From assembly GCF_004364975.1 (NCBI RefSeq), contig NZ_SOBW01000007.1, positions 1,054,001 through 1,118,000 on the forward strand: a stretch of DNA of 64,000 nucleotides, in the 5' to 3' direction. The notes below the pieces were generated by a model. That model made no database searches. It saw only the letters and a program-made list of their open reading frames with translations, and was not told the origin of the DNA. This DNA is from Gelidibacter sediminis. Its GTDB lineage: Bacteria; Bacteroidota; Bacteroidia; Flavobacteriales; Flavobacteriaceae. Shown here piece by piece: positions 42,628-52,352 of this stretch (positions are counted from its first letter, which is position 1; the number at the start of each line of letters is the position of its first letter). The position numbers were made by a program, and so were the translations under genes.

Positions 42628-43796
42628 ATCTACTCGTCGTTCCCTTTCACGATTGGAGAAAAATTAGCCAAGAAGGCTTTAGAACTCGGGATGCACACTT
42701 TATTGAAGCATTTAAAAAGAAGTCTTCTATAACACAAATTATAATCAATAGACCCACTACAGTTCTTGAAATATTTCTAAAAAGAATGGGTCAACCAATC
42801 CAGGGAGCAGTCATTCATTCTCAAAATAATTTCAAACTGTACCAAATTGAACCCCAAGTTTATGTAATTGACTATGTCTCTGGAGATGTATTTGGACAAA
42901 TCTTTAAGGGTCATGCCTGGTTTATTCAGCACTATGAGAATCCCAGGTATACAGCATTTATTAAAGAGTGCTTATTAAAACTAAAAGTGGAGGAGTATCA
43001 CCTCCTAAATCAAAACATTTTTGCTGCAAAGCTCTCTAAAAATTTGAAACCTATAACTTCTATTTTTGATGCATGGGATAATTTCACAAAATTTGAAGTT
43101 TATAAAAAGTATCATAAAAACATATTAGAAGCTTACGCTGAATATGCGCGTATCTGCGATTTTTGGATAACCAATTCCAAGGATAATACGGAATCTTTCT
43201 CCATTCAATTTAAGCCTAAGAATATATTCCTGATTAAAAATGGCGTTGAGGTATCCCGGTTTACAAAGGAGAAGACTTTTACAATCCCTGACGATATCAA
43301 AGATATTCCACGACCAATTATTGGTTTTGGAGGTAAAATTAGCCATTTGATTGATGTAGATTTGCTTAATCGGACAATGGAAAAAACTCCAAATGTGTCG
43401 TTTGTATTTGTGGGTCAAATTTTGGACAAGGCAATATATAAGTCCATCAATAAGGTAGAGAATTTCTATTATGTGGGTGATAAACATTATGATGACTACC
43501 CCAATTACGTGAAAAGTTTTGACGTTGGAATTGTGCCTTATGTGATTGATAAAAACAAAACTTCGGGGGCAAATACCATCAAGGTATATGAGTATTTGGC
43601 TGCCAATAAAAAAGTGGTTGGTACACATGGTAATGGTTTAGAAGATTTGCAAGATTATGTATACATCGTCAGCACTGCGGATGAATTTTCCGAAGAACTA
43701 AACAAGGCAAATAATGAAAAACTTAGCCTTAACTTCGAGGAGCATACATGGGATTCGAAAGTAACGGAACTTCTAAAACTTATCCAAAGTGCTTAA
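42624..43796 (+). CDS. GT-B glycosyltransferase (group 1/4-like)
   Basis: This 390-residue protein has a C-terminal half with GT4-like features: RPIIGFGGKISHLIDVDLLN, SFVFVGQIL, and the region DVGIVPYVIDKNKTSGANTI followed by KVYEYLAANKKVVGT, which matches the EX7E-type donor-binding segment. The N-terminal half is less conserved, with the pattern SIFDAWDNFTKF. Sugar specificity is unknown. Its start overlaps the upstream polymerase-like gene by 4 bp and its end overlaps the next gene (GTG at 43789) by 8 bp. Confidence 0.82.
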   Translation: MNLLVVPFHDWRKISQEGFRTRDAHFIEAFKKKSSITQIIINRPTTVLEIFLKRMGQPIQGAVIHSQNNFKLYQIEPQVYVIDYVSGDVFGQIFKGHAWFIQHYENPRYTAFIKECLLKLKVEEYHLLNQNIFAAKLSKNLKPITSIFDAWDNFTKFEVYKKYHKNILEAYAEYARICDFWITNSKDNTESFSIQFKPKNIFLIKNGVEVSRFTKEKTFTIPDDIKDIPRPIIGFGGKISHLIDVDLLNRTMEKTPNVSFVFVGQILDKAIYKSINKVENFYYVGDKHYDDYPNYVKSFDVGIVPYVIDKNKTSGANTIKVYEYLAANKKVVGTHGNGLEDLQDYVYIVSTADEFSEELNKANNEKLSLNFEEHTWDSKVTELLKLIQSA

Positions 43797-45087
43797 CGTT
43801 TTAAAACTTCATAACAGGGAGAAGATCCAAACAGTACTGCTGTGTGGTATCGCCGCCATGTTGCTTTTTAAAAATTACAGCAATGTTGTCATCGTTATGG
43901 CTGCTGTCTACAATATTATATGTTTTAACCGAAAGAATTTTTACAAACTCAAATCCTACGCTTTTATATTTCCTAGTGTATTCTTGTTGGTTGCTGTGAT
44001 CAGCAGTTTTTTCAGTAAAAATATGGATGAGGGTTTCAATTCAATTCAATTGTATCTGCTACCAATGTTGATAGGCATAAGTATCCTTAATTCGAAGATC
44101 GATAGATTACTAATTATAAAAGTTTGTCAAAGTTTTTTCTTGGCGTCTGTAGTGAGTGCAACAATCCTCATTAGCTATGCCAGCTATAAAATTATTGGAG
44201 AGTCGGACATTCAGGATATTATATTTCATGGGTTTACGGCATTCTATGATCAGCATCCGGTGTATTACGCGGTGCTACTATCGCTAGCCTTATTTTATGC
44301 GAGCACCTCTAAATCTTCCCAACTTAATAAATATTTAAAGAGGGTAGGTGCCGTAATTTTGATCATCGCATTGATTCTTTGCGCCTCTAAAATTGTATTG
44401 GTTGTCAACGCCATTGCCTATTTGTACCTCCTTGGTGTTGAAATAAAAGCCAATCGGCAGAACATAATTTATCTCTTCGGATTTATAGCTGTGGTTACAA
44501 TTATATATCATATTCCCTTTGTTAAAGAGCGGTTTGTTGATGGGTTAAAGATGGAGAAAACAACTCTAGAGTTTCAGCCTACCAATAATTTCAGAGATAA
44601 GAAGCTGTTTACTTATACTGAGAAACAAAAGATAAGTGATTTGGAATTGCGCTATATTTTATGGCATATTGGTGTGTACCACCTTATTGAAGATGGGAAA
44701 TTACTAACTGGGTATGGGCAGGGTGACGTGCAGGATTATCTCGATTATTATTACTATTCCTACAATCTTGCACCTAATTGGAATGAAGGTAGAAATATTC
44801 ATAACCAATACTTACATGTTTGGGTAACTTATGGTCTGTTAATGTTTTTACTGTTTATAGGGTATATGATCTATAGCCTTAGAGCTGCTATAATAAGTAA
44901 GGACCGCTTGCATCTTTTTTTTATAGGGGTATTGTCTATTGTTTTTATATTTGAAGTGATGTTGGTAAGAAACTTGGGTATTAATTTGTTTTATTTTTTC
45001 AACACACTTTTTTTAATTAAAACTATTTACTTTGAAGATAGCCATCCTAGGAACCAGAGGCATACCCAACAACCACGGGGGATTTGA
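43789..45087 (+). CDS. Wzy/O-antigen-ligase-like membrane protein 2
   Basis: This 432-residue multi-pass membrane protein has about 11 helices and a long loop (about 245-350) with the O-antigen-ligase-type pattern RYILWHIGVYHLIEDGKLLTGYGQGD and HNQYLHVWVTYGLLMFLL (read as separate parts). The HNQYLxxxxxxG motif is typical of the Wzy_C/ligase superfamily, so this one is the better ligase or polymerase candidate. Start is GTG at 43789. The end overlaps the next gene (TTG at 45032) by 56 bp. Confidence 0.8.
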   Translation: MLNVLKLHNREKIQTVLLCGIAAMLLFKNYSNVVIVMAAVYNIICFNRKNFYKLKSYAFIFPSVFLLVAVISSFFSKNMDEGFNSIQLYLLPMLIGISILNSKIDRLLIIKVCQSFFLASVVSATILISYASYKIIGESDIQDIIFHGFTAFYDQHPVYYAVLLSLALFYASTSKSSQLNKYLKRVGAVILIIALILCASKIVLVVNAIAYLYLLGVEIKANRQNIIYLFGFIAVVTIIYHIPFVKERFVDGLKMEKTTLEFQPTNNFRDKKLFTYTEKQKISDLELRYILWHIGVYHLIEDGKLLTGYGQGDVQDYLDYYYYSYNLAPNWNEGRNIHNQYLHVWVTYGLLMFLLFIGYMIYSLRAAIISKDRLHLFFIGVLSIVFIFEVMLVRNLGINLFYFFNTLFLIKTIYFEDSHPRNQRHTQQPRGI

Positions 45088-46126
45088 ACAATTTGCAGAA
45101 CATCTTTCGGTTTACTTAGTACAACATGGTCATGAGGTCATTGTATATAATTCCCATCATCATCCCTATCAAAAGGACACCTTTAATGGGGTTAACCTGA
45201 TACATTGTTATGATCCAGAAACTAGCATTGGAACGGTGGGTCAGTTTTTCTATGATTTTAATTGCATTCTAGATTTAAGGAAAAGACATGTGGATGTCAT
45301 TCTTCAATTAGGATATACGTCCAGTTCTGTTTGGCATTGGGTATTGCCCAAAAAGCCCATTCTGATTACAAATATGGATGGGATGGAGTGGAAGCGTTCC
45401 AAATATAATCCTATGGTCAGGAGATTCTTAAAATTTGCAGAACAACTTGCTGTGACTTCAAGTGATTATTTAATTTCAGACTCTGTAGGAATTCAAGATT
45501 ATATTGAGAACACCTACAACAAGACCTCAACTTATATTGCGTATGGTGCCTTGGTTTTTGAGAATCCCAAGCAAGACGTATTGTCAAATTATGGGGTTAC
45601 AGCATATAATTATGGCGTTATTATTGCCCGTTTGGAACCTGAAAATAATATTAGAACCATTGTGGAAGGTTTTCATCAGTCTAAGGCGATCTACGATTTG
45701 ATTGTTTTTGGAACCTTAAATGCGTTCGGAAAGAAACTTCAAAAGAAATATGCTGCAGATGAGAGAATCCGATTTGTAGGTGCAAACTACAATCAAGAAG
45801 AATTAAACAATATCCGATACTTTTCCCGCTATTATTTTCATGGTCATTCAGTAGGAGGTACAAATCCATCCTTATTGGAGGCAATGGCTTCAAGTGCGCT
45901 TATAATCGCTCATAAAAATCGTTTTAACCAAAGTATTTTAAATGAAGATGGGTTTTATTTTGAAACCTCGTCAGACGTTGAAGCAATACTTAATTCAGAC
46001 ATATTGTTTGAAAACAAACAAAATTTTGGAGTTCATAACAGGTCAAAAATTGACACAAAGTATCATTGGAATAGCATCAATCAGCAATATGAAAACTTTA
46101 TGCTCGAAAAGATTGGCAAAAATTGA
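45032..46126 (+). CDS. Rhamnosyltransferase-like glycosyltransferase (DUF1972 + GT1)
   Basis: This 364-residue GT-B transferase has the DUF1972 N-terminal domain MKIAILGTRGIPNNHGGFEQ, typical of group 1 rhamnosyltransferase-like enzymes. The C-terminal half has GVIIARLEPENNIRTIVEG and HSVGGTNPSLLEAMASSALI, the GT4 donor-binding block. The start is TTG at 45032, which gives the canonical N-terminus and lies 56 bp inside the end of the previous gene. Together with rfbC and rfbD this hints at rhamnose transfer, by context only. Confidence 0.85.
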   Translation: MKIAILGTRGIPNNHGGFEQFAEHLSVYLVQHGHEVIVYNSHHHPYQKDTFNGVNLIHCYDPETSIGTVGQFFYDFNCILDLRKRHVDVILQLGYTSSSVWHWVLPKKPILITNMDGMEWKRSKYNPMVRRFLKFAEQLAVTSSDYLISDSVGIQDYIENTYNKTSTYIAYGALVFENPKQDVLSNYGVTAYNYGVIIARLEPENNIRTIVEGFHQSKAIYDLIVFGTLNAFGKKLQKKYAADERIRFVGANYNQEELNNIRYFSRYYFHGHSVGGTNPSLLEAMASSALIIAHKNRFNQSILNEDGFYFETSSDVEAILNSDILFENKQNFGVHNRSKIDTKYHWNSINQQYENFMLEKIGKN

Positions 46127-46225
46127 TATGGCGATTCTTTAGAAAAAATCTAAAATAAGATATCTTTACAACATACCAACCCTAATTGGTCTGTCTTAAA
46201 TATTCACCTAAACAAAACACAACCA

Positions 46226-47215
46226 ATGGCCAAAAACATACTCATTACGGGCGCTGCCGGGTTTCTAGGCTCCCATCTCAGCGATCGTTTTATAAAAGAA
46301 GGTTTCAATGTTATTGGGATGGATAATTTCATCACTGGAGATCATAAAAACATTGAACATTTACAAGATCATCCTCAATTTAAGTTTATTGAGCATGATG
46401 TTACGGAACATATCACGATAGAGGGAGACTTGCATTATATTCTACATTTTGCCTCACCTGCCAGTCCGATAGATTACCTGAAAATTCCAATCCAAACCTT
46501 AAAAGTTGGGTCTTTAGGCACCCATAACTTATTAGGCTTGGCCAAAGCTAAAAAAGCGAGGTTATTAATTGCTTCCACATCTGAGGTTTATGGAGACCCG
46601 TTGGTACATCCACAAACCGAAGATTATTACGGCAATGTGAATACCATCGGACCGAGAGGAGTATATGATGAAGCGAAGCGTTTTCAAGAGTCCATAACCA
46701 TGGCATACCACCGTTTCCATGGACTTGAAACGCGTATTGTGAGGATTTTTAATACCTATGGGCCAAGAATGCGCCTGAATGACGGACGTGTGATTCCCGC
46801 ATTTATGGGGCAGGCCTTAAGAGGTGAAGATTTAACGGTGTTCGGTGATGGTTCTCAAACGCGATCCTTCTGTTATGTAGATGATCAGGTAGAAGGGATT
46901 TATAGATTGTTATTTAGTGATTATGCCTACCCTGTTAACATTGGTAATCCTCATGAAATTTCAATTAGTGATTTTGCTGAAGAAATTATAAAACTAACCA
47001 ATACCGATCAAAAAGTGATTTATAAGGACCTTCCGGTAGACGATCCAATGCAACGCCAACCTGACATTAGTTTAGCCAAAAAGCTATTGGGATGGGAACC
47101 TAAAATTGACCGTAAAGAAGGAATGGCTATAACTTTTGACTACTTTAAAAATCTATCCGAAGAAGAGCTTTATAAAAGCGAACATAAAGATTTCACGAAG
47201 CATATAAGAAAATAA
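46226..47215 (+). CDS. UDP-glucuronate decarboxylase (UDP-xylose synthase)
   Basis: This extended SDR enzyme probably converts UDP-glucuronate to UDP-xylose. The 329-residue protein has the Rossmann motif [14 protein letters not shown] and the active-site segment [14 protein letters not shown]. The YxxxK motif is in [12 protein letters not shown], and [19 protein letters not shown] is diagnostic for UXS rather than for epimerases or dehydratases. The upstream UDP-glucose 6-dehydrogenase is not in the window. It has a 99 bp gap before it and a 1 bp gap to the next gene. Confidence 0.88.
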   Translation: MAKNILITGAAGFLGSHLSDRFIKEGFNVIGMDNFITGDHKNIEHLQDHPQFKFIEHDVTEHITIEGDLHYILHFASPASPIDYLKIPIQTLKVGSLGTHNLLGLAKAKKARLLIASTSEVYGDPLVHPQTEDYYGNVNTIGPRGVYDEAKRFQESITMAYHRFHGLETRIVRIFNTYGPRMRLNDGRVIPAFMGQALRGEDLTVFGDGSQTRSFCYVDDQVEGIYRLLFSDYAYPVNIGNPHEISISDFAEEIIKLTNTDQKVIYKDLPVDDPMQRQPDISLAKKLLGWEPKIDRKEGMAITFDYFKNLSEEELYKSEHKDFTKHIRK

Positions 47216-47216
47216 T

Positions 47217-48575
47217 TTGAGAACGTTTAGGCAAGGTCGTTATTCAGGTTACTTAAGACCCATATCTTATATAATTGATTTATGTGTCATTAACGGATTG
47301 GCCCTACTTTACTTTTTTAAGCATATTGATCCGTTCACTTTTGTATTGGTCATCTCAAGTGCGTGGATTATTCTTTCCAGCGCATCAAAATTTTATGAGG
47401 TGTATCGTTATACAAGAGAAGTGACCATCTTGTCCTTGATACTGCGACAGATGATGCTGTTTACTTTGATTATTTTTGCGTTTTCAGGATACAACCAAAA
47501 ATTTCATATTGCTCCCAATGCCGCTATTTTATATGTGCTTTTAGCGTTTCTGTTGATTACGATTTTTAAGTTCGCTATCTATTATCTGCTTCAGAAATAT
47601 AGGGTTGCCTTTGGAGGTAATTATAGAAAAACCGTCATATTGGGTGACAGTAAAAAAGCAATAGCACTTGAAACGTTCTTCAATGAAAAACCAGAATATG
47701 GCTATATACACAAGAAAACATTTAATCTACAGGATAGATCAGTAGACGCATTAAAGCCTAGTTTTGATTATATTCTCAGCAATGGAATTGATGAAATTTA
47801 CTGTTCTATTTCTGAACTTTCGAATGTTCAAATAGCGGAACTCACCCAATTTGCAGACAATAATCTGAAAATCATCAAATTTTTGCCCGATAATAAAGAG
47901 ATTTACTCTAAAAAGCTGAAATATGAATATTATGAATATATTCCCATTTTAACGCTTAGGGAAATTCCTTTGGATGATTCCATAAACACAGTAATCAAAA
48001 GAAGTTTTGATATTCTTCTGTCCTGTTTCATCATCATTTTTATACTGTCGTGGCTTACCCCAATTCTTGCCATTTTGATAAAATTGGATTCTAAAGGGCC
48101 TGTGTTTTTTAAACAATCGCGAAACGGATTTAATTATGAGGAGTTCGAATGTTATAAATTTAGATCGATGTATCCAAATGCCACGGCACATCTCAACCAA
48201 GCCACTCGAGGCGACCATCGGGTGACCAAAGTTGGAGCATTTTTAAGAAAAACAAGCCTCGATGAATTACCACAATTTATTAATGTACTTTTTGGAGACA
48301 TGTCAGTTGTTGGTCCACGTCCGCACATGGTAAGTCACGCTAATAATTATGCCAAGCGTATTGATAAATTTATGGTGCGACATTTTGTAAAACCAGGGAT
48401 TACTGGGTTGGCCCAAATCCGCGGATTTAGGGGTGAGGTTGAAACGGATAAGGATATTATTGGACGTGTTAAGTATGACATCTACTACATTGAGAACTGG
48501 TCCTTGTTACTGGACTTCAAAATCATCCTACGCACCCTATACAATGCCTTAAGGGGAGAAGATAAGGCCTACTAA
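47217..48575 (+). CDS. Undecaprenyl-phosphate sugar phosphotransferase (initiating enzyme)
   Basis: This polyisoprenyl-phosphate hexose-1-phosphate transferase (WbaP/WcaJ type) loads the first sugar onto the lipid carrier. The 452-residue protein has four or five N-terminal membrane helices, a Rossmann-like central region (KTVILGDSKKAIALE), a reentrant helix near 265-285 and the catalytic domain. KSFDIL-type residues (KRSFDILLSC), then GPVFFKQSRNGFNYEEFECY, the KFRSM motif, LRKTSLDELPQFINVL and SVVGPRPHMV are all present. The start is TTG at 47217. Its 3' end overlaps the converging GT4 gene by 4 bp. Confidence 0.93.
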   Translation: MRTFRQGRYSGYLRPISYIIDLCVINGLALLYFFKHIDPFTFVLVISSAWIILSSASKFYEVYRYTREVTILSLILRQMMLFTLIIFAFSGYNQKFHIAPNAAILYVLLAFLLITIFKFAIYYLLQKYRVAFGGNYRKTVILGDSKKAIALETFFNEKPEYGYIHKKTFNLQDRSVDALKPSFDYILSNGIDEIYCSISELSNVQIAELTQFADNNLKIIKFLPDNKEIYSKKLKYEYYEYIPILTLREIPLDDSINTVIKRSFDILLSCFIIIFILSWLTPILAILIKLDSKGPVFFKQSRNGFNYEEFECYKFRSMYPNATAHLNQATRGDHRVTKVGAFLRKTSLDELPQFINVLFGDMSVVGPRPHMVSHANNYAKRIDKFMVRHFVKPGITGLAQIRGFRGEVETDKDIIGRVKYDIYYIENWSLLLDFKIILRTLYNALRGEDKAY

Positions 48576-49735
48576 AACTTCAGCACTAAGGCGTCTAATT
48601 GCTTGCTTAAATCAAAATGGGTTGCTGCGGTGTCCATTATTTTTGTTTTCAAAGCTGTGTTAAAGTGTGAAGGTTCTAAAGTGGACAGTAAGGCATTCAA
48701 ATTCTTGTAATCTTCCGCATGTGCTACCCAACCCAGTTGATAATCCTTTATTAAAGTTTCGCCTTCTCCACCGCCAAAATAGAGCATAGGAAGTCCTAGT
48801 TTTGCGTATTCAAATATTTTAGAGGGTACTGACCCAAAAATCCGATTACGCAGCGGAATAATGCCTAAATCGAAGCTTGTAAGCTCCTTATGGAGTGCTT
48901 CTCGTGTCAGTTCACCGTGGTAGACAATAGGGAGTTCAGGATGTGCTTGTATGTAGGTTTGAATTTGTGCTTGTTCAGCACCCGCACCGTAAATGTGAAA
49001 TTCAATGGAGCTATAGTCCAATTCTTGGCAAAGTCTTAAAATACCTTGTGCCACGCCTAATAGTCCAGCATACACCATTTTAATTTTAGGAGAAGGAGTC
49101 GTGTTGGGTTCCTGGCTCATCACATTAAAATTGGGATAATTGCGATATAAATAGGTTGGTTTGTTTGGAACTATAGTTTTAACATGGGCCAGAATTTCTT
49201 CACTTTGTCCCAAAATTAAATCGGCTTTCTTGTAATTGGAACGTTCAATGCGCTCTAATATGGCATAACTAAGATTCTTTTTTAAGGCGCCTAGTTCCAA
49301 ACCTGCAATGGGCCACAAATCACTGACATTTAAAATTAATTTTCGCTTTTTTGACCTTAAAAAAGTACAGCAAGTGAACGCTACCAATAGTGGTGGCGAT
49401 TGTACAATGACCGTTTTTGGAAGGTCATGGAATATAAAGTACCAAATGAGGCTTAAGCTATAAGAAAGCATCGCCATTAAACGAACGAGTTTATTTTTTG
49501 AGTTAGAAGCGTAAATCCACAGTCGATGTACTGTAATTCCGGCTTCATGGGTTGTTTCTTTAAATTTTCCGCGATACGCTTTAAAAATTTTACCTGTCGG
49601 ATAATTGGGAAGCGGTGTGATGACGGCTACCTTAAAATGTCGGTTGTGTAAGCCTTCAGCCAAATGGAAAATCCGATTGGAAGCGGCACCAGTTTCAGGT
49701 GGATAATAACTTGTAATGATCAAAATGTCTTTCAT
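48572..49735 (-). CDS. WbuB-like GT4 glycosyltransferase
   Basis: This 387-residue GT-B transferase begins ILIITSYYPPETGAASNRIF, the WbuB-type start, with NVSDLWPIAGLELGAL in the middle. The donor-binding block is FGSVPSKIFEYAKLGLPMLY. WbuB proteins commonly transfer N-acetyl-L-fucosamine or related sugars, but the donor here is not known. It is the last gene of the leftward arm. Its start overlaps the wecB stop by 1 bp, and it converges on the initiating transferase. Confidence 0.87.
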   Translation of the reverse strand: MKDILIITSYYPPETGAASNRIFHLAEGLHNRHFKVAVITPLPNYPTGKIFKAYRGKFKETTHEAGITVHRLWIYASNSKNKLVRLMAMLSYSLSLIWYFIFHDLPKTVIVQSPPLLVAFTCCTFLRSKKRKLILNVSDLWPIAGLELGALKKNLSYAILERIERSNYKKADLILGQSEEILAHVKTIVPNKPTYLYRNYPNFNVMSQEPNTTPSPKIKMVYAGLLGVAQGILRLCQELDYSSIEFHIYGAGAEQAQIQTYIQAHPELPIVYHGELTREALHKELTSFDLGIIPLRNRIFGSVPSKIFEYAKLGLPMLYFGGGEGETLIKDYQLGWVAHAEDYKNLNALLSTLEPSHFNTALKTKIMDTAATHFDLSKQLDALVLKF

Positions 49736-50829
49736 TACAACTTATAAATTTCCACAAGGTGATTGATAATGCGTTCTGCTGCCTGTCCATCCCATAACTC
49801 TGGAATCGTACCTTTTGGCCAATCTCCTGACACCAATTTTTCAAATGCATTCGTAATTTTATCTGAATTATTTCCAACTAAGACGTTTGTACCCAAGGTA
49901 CAGGTTTCTGGACGTTCGGTGCTATTTCTTAAAGTGATGCAAGGCACATGCATAACCGTTGTTTCTTCTGTTATTCCTCCAGAGTCCGTAAGGACTGCGA
50001 AGGCATGTTTTACCAAATAATTAAACTCTAAATATCCTAAAGGGGCCACATAATGAAGGTTTTCAAAATTTAAACTTAGGCCCTCTAGTAATTTTTTGGT
50101 TCGCGGGTGCACCGGAAAGATAATAGGATAGTTTTTTGCCAATGCGGTAAGCTGTGTAATCAATGCCGTTAGTTGGCTCTCTTCATCAACATTGCTAGGT
50201 CTGTGCAAGGTCATGACAATGTATTTCTGAGGTTCTAACTGCAGCCTTTGCCAAAGTTCGTGCTGTTTAAAGCGGCCCTCATGTTTTCGAAGCGTATCAA
50301 TCATCACATTACCAACAAAAAAGATGTGATCTGTTGAGGCGCCAAGATGTTCTAGTGTTTTTGAAGCTTGAGGTGTTGTAGTGAAAAAATAATCGGTTAA
50401 ACTATCGGTGACAATGCGATTAATCTCTTCAGGCATCGAAAGATCTCCGGAACGGATGCCAGCTTCTATGTGTGCCACTCTAATACCGGCTTTTTTTGCC
50501 ACGATGGTGCAGGCCATTGTTGAGGTCACATCGCCAACTACCATTACCAAATCTGTGGCATTGTCAGCTAAAACCTTTTCAAAGCCTATCATAATGGCTG
50601 CTGTTTGTTCTGCCTGAGTGCCGCTTTTTACATTCAAATTAAGGTCTGGCAACGGGATATTTAAGTCTTCAAAAAAGCTAGCGCTTAAATTTTTATCATA
50701 ATGCTGACCAGTATGAACCAACTGATAGTGAATGTTAACACCTTCCGATTGTTTCTTTTGAATAGCCTCAATAATTGGTGCTATTTTCATGAAGTTAGGC
50801 CGTGCACCGGCTATGATGGTTATGATCAT
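49735..50829 (-). CDS. wecB: UDP-N-acetylglucosamine 2-epimerase (non-hydrolysing)
   Basis: This enzyme interconverts UDP-GlcNAc and UDP-ManNAc. The 364-residue GT-B-like fold begins IITIIAGARPNFMKIAPIIE and has VHTGQHYDKNLSASFFEDL, IRVAHIEAGIRSGDLSMPEE and GGITEETTVMHVPCITLRNS, all signature blocks of WecB. It overlaps its upstream gene by 4 bp and its downstream gene by 1 bp. No wecC (UDP-ManNAc dehydrogenase) is in the window, so UDP-ManNAc may be used directly or be oxidised elsewhere. Confidence 0.95.
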   Translation of the reverse strand: MIITIIAGARPNFMKIAPIIEAIQKKQSEGVNIHYQLVHTGQHYDKNLSASFFEDLNIPLPDLNLNVKSGTQAEQTAAIMIGFEKVLADNATDLVMVVGDVTSTMACTIVAKKAGIRVAHIEAGIRSGDLSMPEEINRIVTDSLTDYFFTTTPQASKTLEHLGASTDHIFFVGNVMIDTLRKHEGRFKQHELWQRLQLEPQKYIVMTLHRPSNVDEESQLTALITQLTALAKNYPIIFPVHPRTKKLLEGLSLNFENLHYVAPLGYLEFNYLVKHAFAVLTDSGGITEETTVMHVPCITLRNSTERPETCTLGTNVLVGNNSDKITNAFEKLVSGDWPKGTIPELWDGQAAERIINHLVEIYKL

Positions 50830-52142
50830 GTGTGATTTAATAAGGAGGAAAATTGTTTTAATTTGCCCGATTTTGAGCGTTTTAATTGGTCCTGACGTTC
50901 AAAAAGAATCTGTAAATCTTTTTCAAGATAATGCTCCATTTCCTTTTTTATTAAGTTTATCTGATTTACAGTTAACGCTGAAGCGCTAACATAGAAAACC
51001 TTAAAAGTTTGCAAGTCCAATTGCTCAATTATAAATTCTTTGACGTTACCGTCATCTTCAATAATACTTTTGGTAATATAGTAAAATGTGAGTCCTGCTG
51101 CTTTTTTTCCGCTAGGTAAAACCGCCATATCATTAGTACGGCCAATTAATTTTTGAAGCAACGGTTTTTGGACGGTGCTTTCTTCCGATAAAACACCAAT
51201 ATCCCCAATATCGTATCTGATAAAGGGGTGGGCTTTATTATATAGTGAGGTTATCACCACCCGGCCTTCTTCGCCGTAGGGTAATACTTGATTCTCTTCA
51301 TTGACGATTTCAACATAAAGGGTTTCGCTATTTACCACCCATTGGGAATTTTGATTTTGAAATGCAATCAAATCCAGTTCTGAAGCTCCATATTCATTTA
51401 TAACAGGGACTCCAAAATAGCGTTCCATTAGGCGTTTGTCATCTTCAAACAGCATTTCTGAGGTTACCAAGCAAGCTTTCAGAGTCGGGCAAATTGTTTT
51501 TAATATGAGATCTCGCTGCCTCAGAAATTTTGCGAATTGAACAATTGCACTGGTATAGCCGTTGATATAATCGAAGGCAATAGATTTAAATGTGTCCAAA
51601 TGTTTTTCGAATGCTGCATCACTTAAATCGAACACTGAAAAACGATGCCTTTTGCTCAACACATCTTTAAAACGCTCTTTATAATAGCCTTTTGTATCTA
51701 GCGGAATGCCATAAAATCGCGCCTGAACAGAATTATTAAAATCGAGTTGATGCCAACCAAATCGGTCTTGAATAACACTCCAGGTCAGGGCGTGACAAAA
51801 CTTGTCCTTGGCAAACACAAAAGGATCTCCAGAAGAACCTGAGGTTTTATTCACATACACATTCTTCTCTGAAAAGCCTTCTGACAATCGCTTATTTAAA
51901 GGCTGTTGTAAATCTTGTTTTGTAAGTATAGGAACAGCATCCCAAGAGGTGTGGTCCGTTTCTTTAAAGAGCGATTGATAAAAAGCATTATGCTTAAGAT
52001 GATACTGTACAATGGCATGCTTCTTTGCCTCAACGTAATTGTTGAAGTCAATTTCTTGAAGATCTTGAATAGAAGTCAATGTCCTCCTCGCTTCCTTAAT
52101 TGGAAACCCATTTAACTTTAAAGAAAGATCAAATACGTTCAC
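50826..52142 (-). CDS. CapK/PaaK-like adenylate-forming protein
   Basis: This 438-residue protein is of the phenylacetate-CoA-ligase-like family, with the phosphate loop VNKTSGSSGDPFVF, the EYGASE block (INEYGASELDLIAF), and KAHPFIRYDIGDIGVL followed by a hinge and small C-terminal domain. In capsule loci such proteins are called CapK and are thought to activate a carboxylate or amino acid for glycan decoration. This is inferred from context. It is the first gene of the leftward arm and overlaps wecB by 4 bp. Confidence 0.83.
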   Translation of the reverse strand: MNVFDLSLKLNGFPIKEARRTLTSIQDLQEIDFNNYVEAKKHAIVQYHLKHNAFYQSLFKETDHTSWDAVPILTKQDLQQPLNKRLSEGFSEKNVYVNKTSGSSGDPFVFAKDKFCHALTWSVIQDRFGWHQLDFNNSVQARFYGIPLDTKGYYKERFKDVLSKRHRFSVFDLSDAAFEKHLDTFKSIAFDYINGYTSAIVQFAKFLRQRDLILKTICPTLKACLVTSEMLFEDDKRLMERYFGVPVINEYGASELDLIAFQNQNSQWVVNSETLYVEIVNEENQVLPYGEEGRVVITSLYNKAHPFIRYDIGDIGVLSEESTVQKPLLQKLIGRTNDMAVLPSGKKAAGLTFYYITKSIIEDDGNVKEFIIEQLDLQTFKVFYVSASALTVNQINLIKKEMEHYLEKDLQILFERQDQLKRSKSGKLKQFSSLLNHT

Positions 52143-52352
52143 GTGCCAACTGTTTACTAATTTGTAAAGTAAAGAAATTTATTAAACTCTACATTACTAT
52201 TCAACTACAACATCTTGGAGATTATGCTATGTTGGACAATTTCTTGAAGATGATGTTATCAATTCGTTTTCTTTCAAGTCTTAGGTCTTGATTCTTTTCA
52301 TACTGCACCGCATTTTATACTTGAATTATTATAGTTTTCATAGCATAAACTA

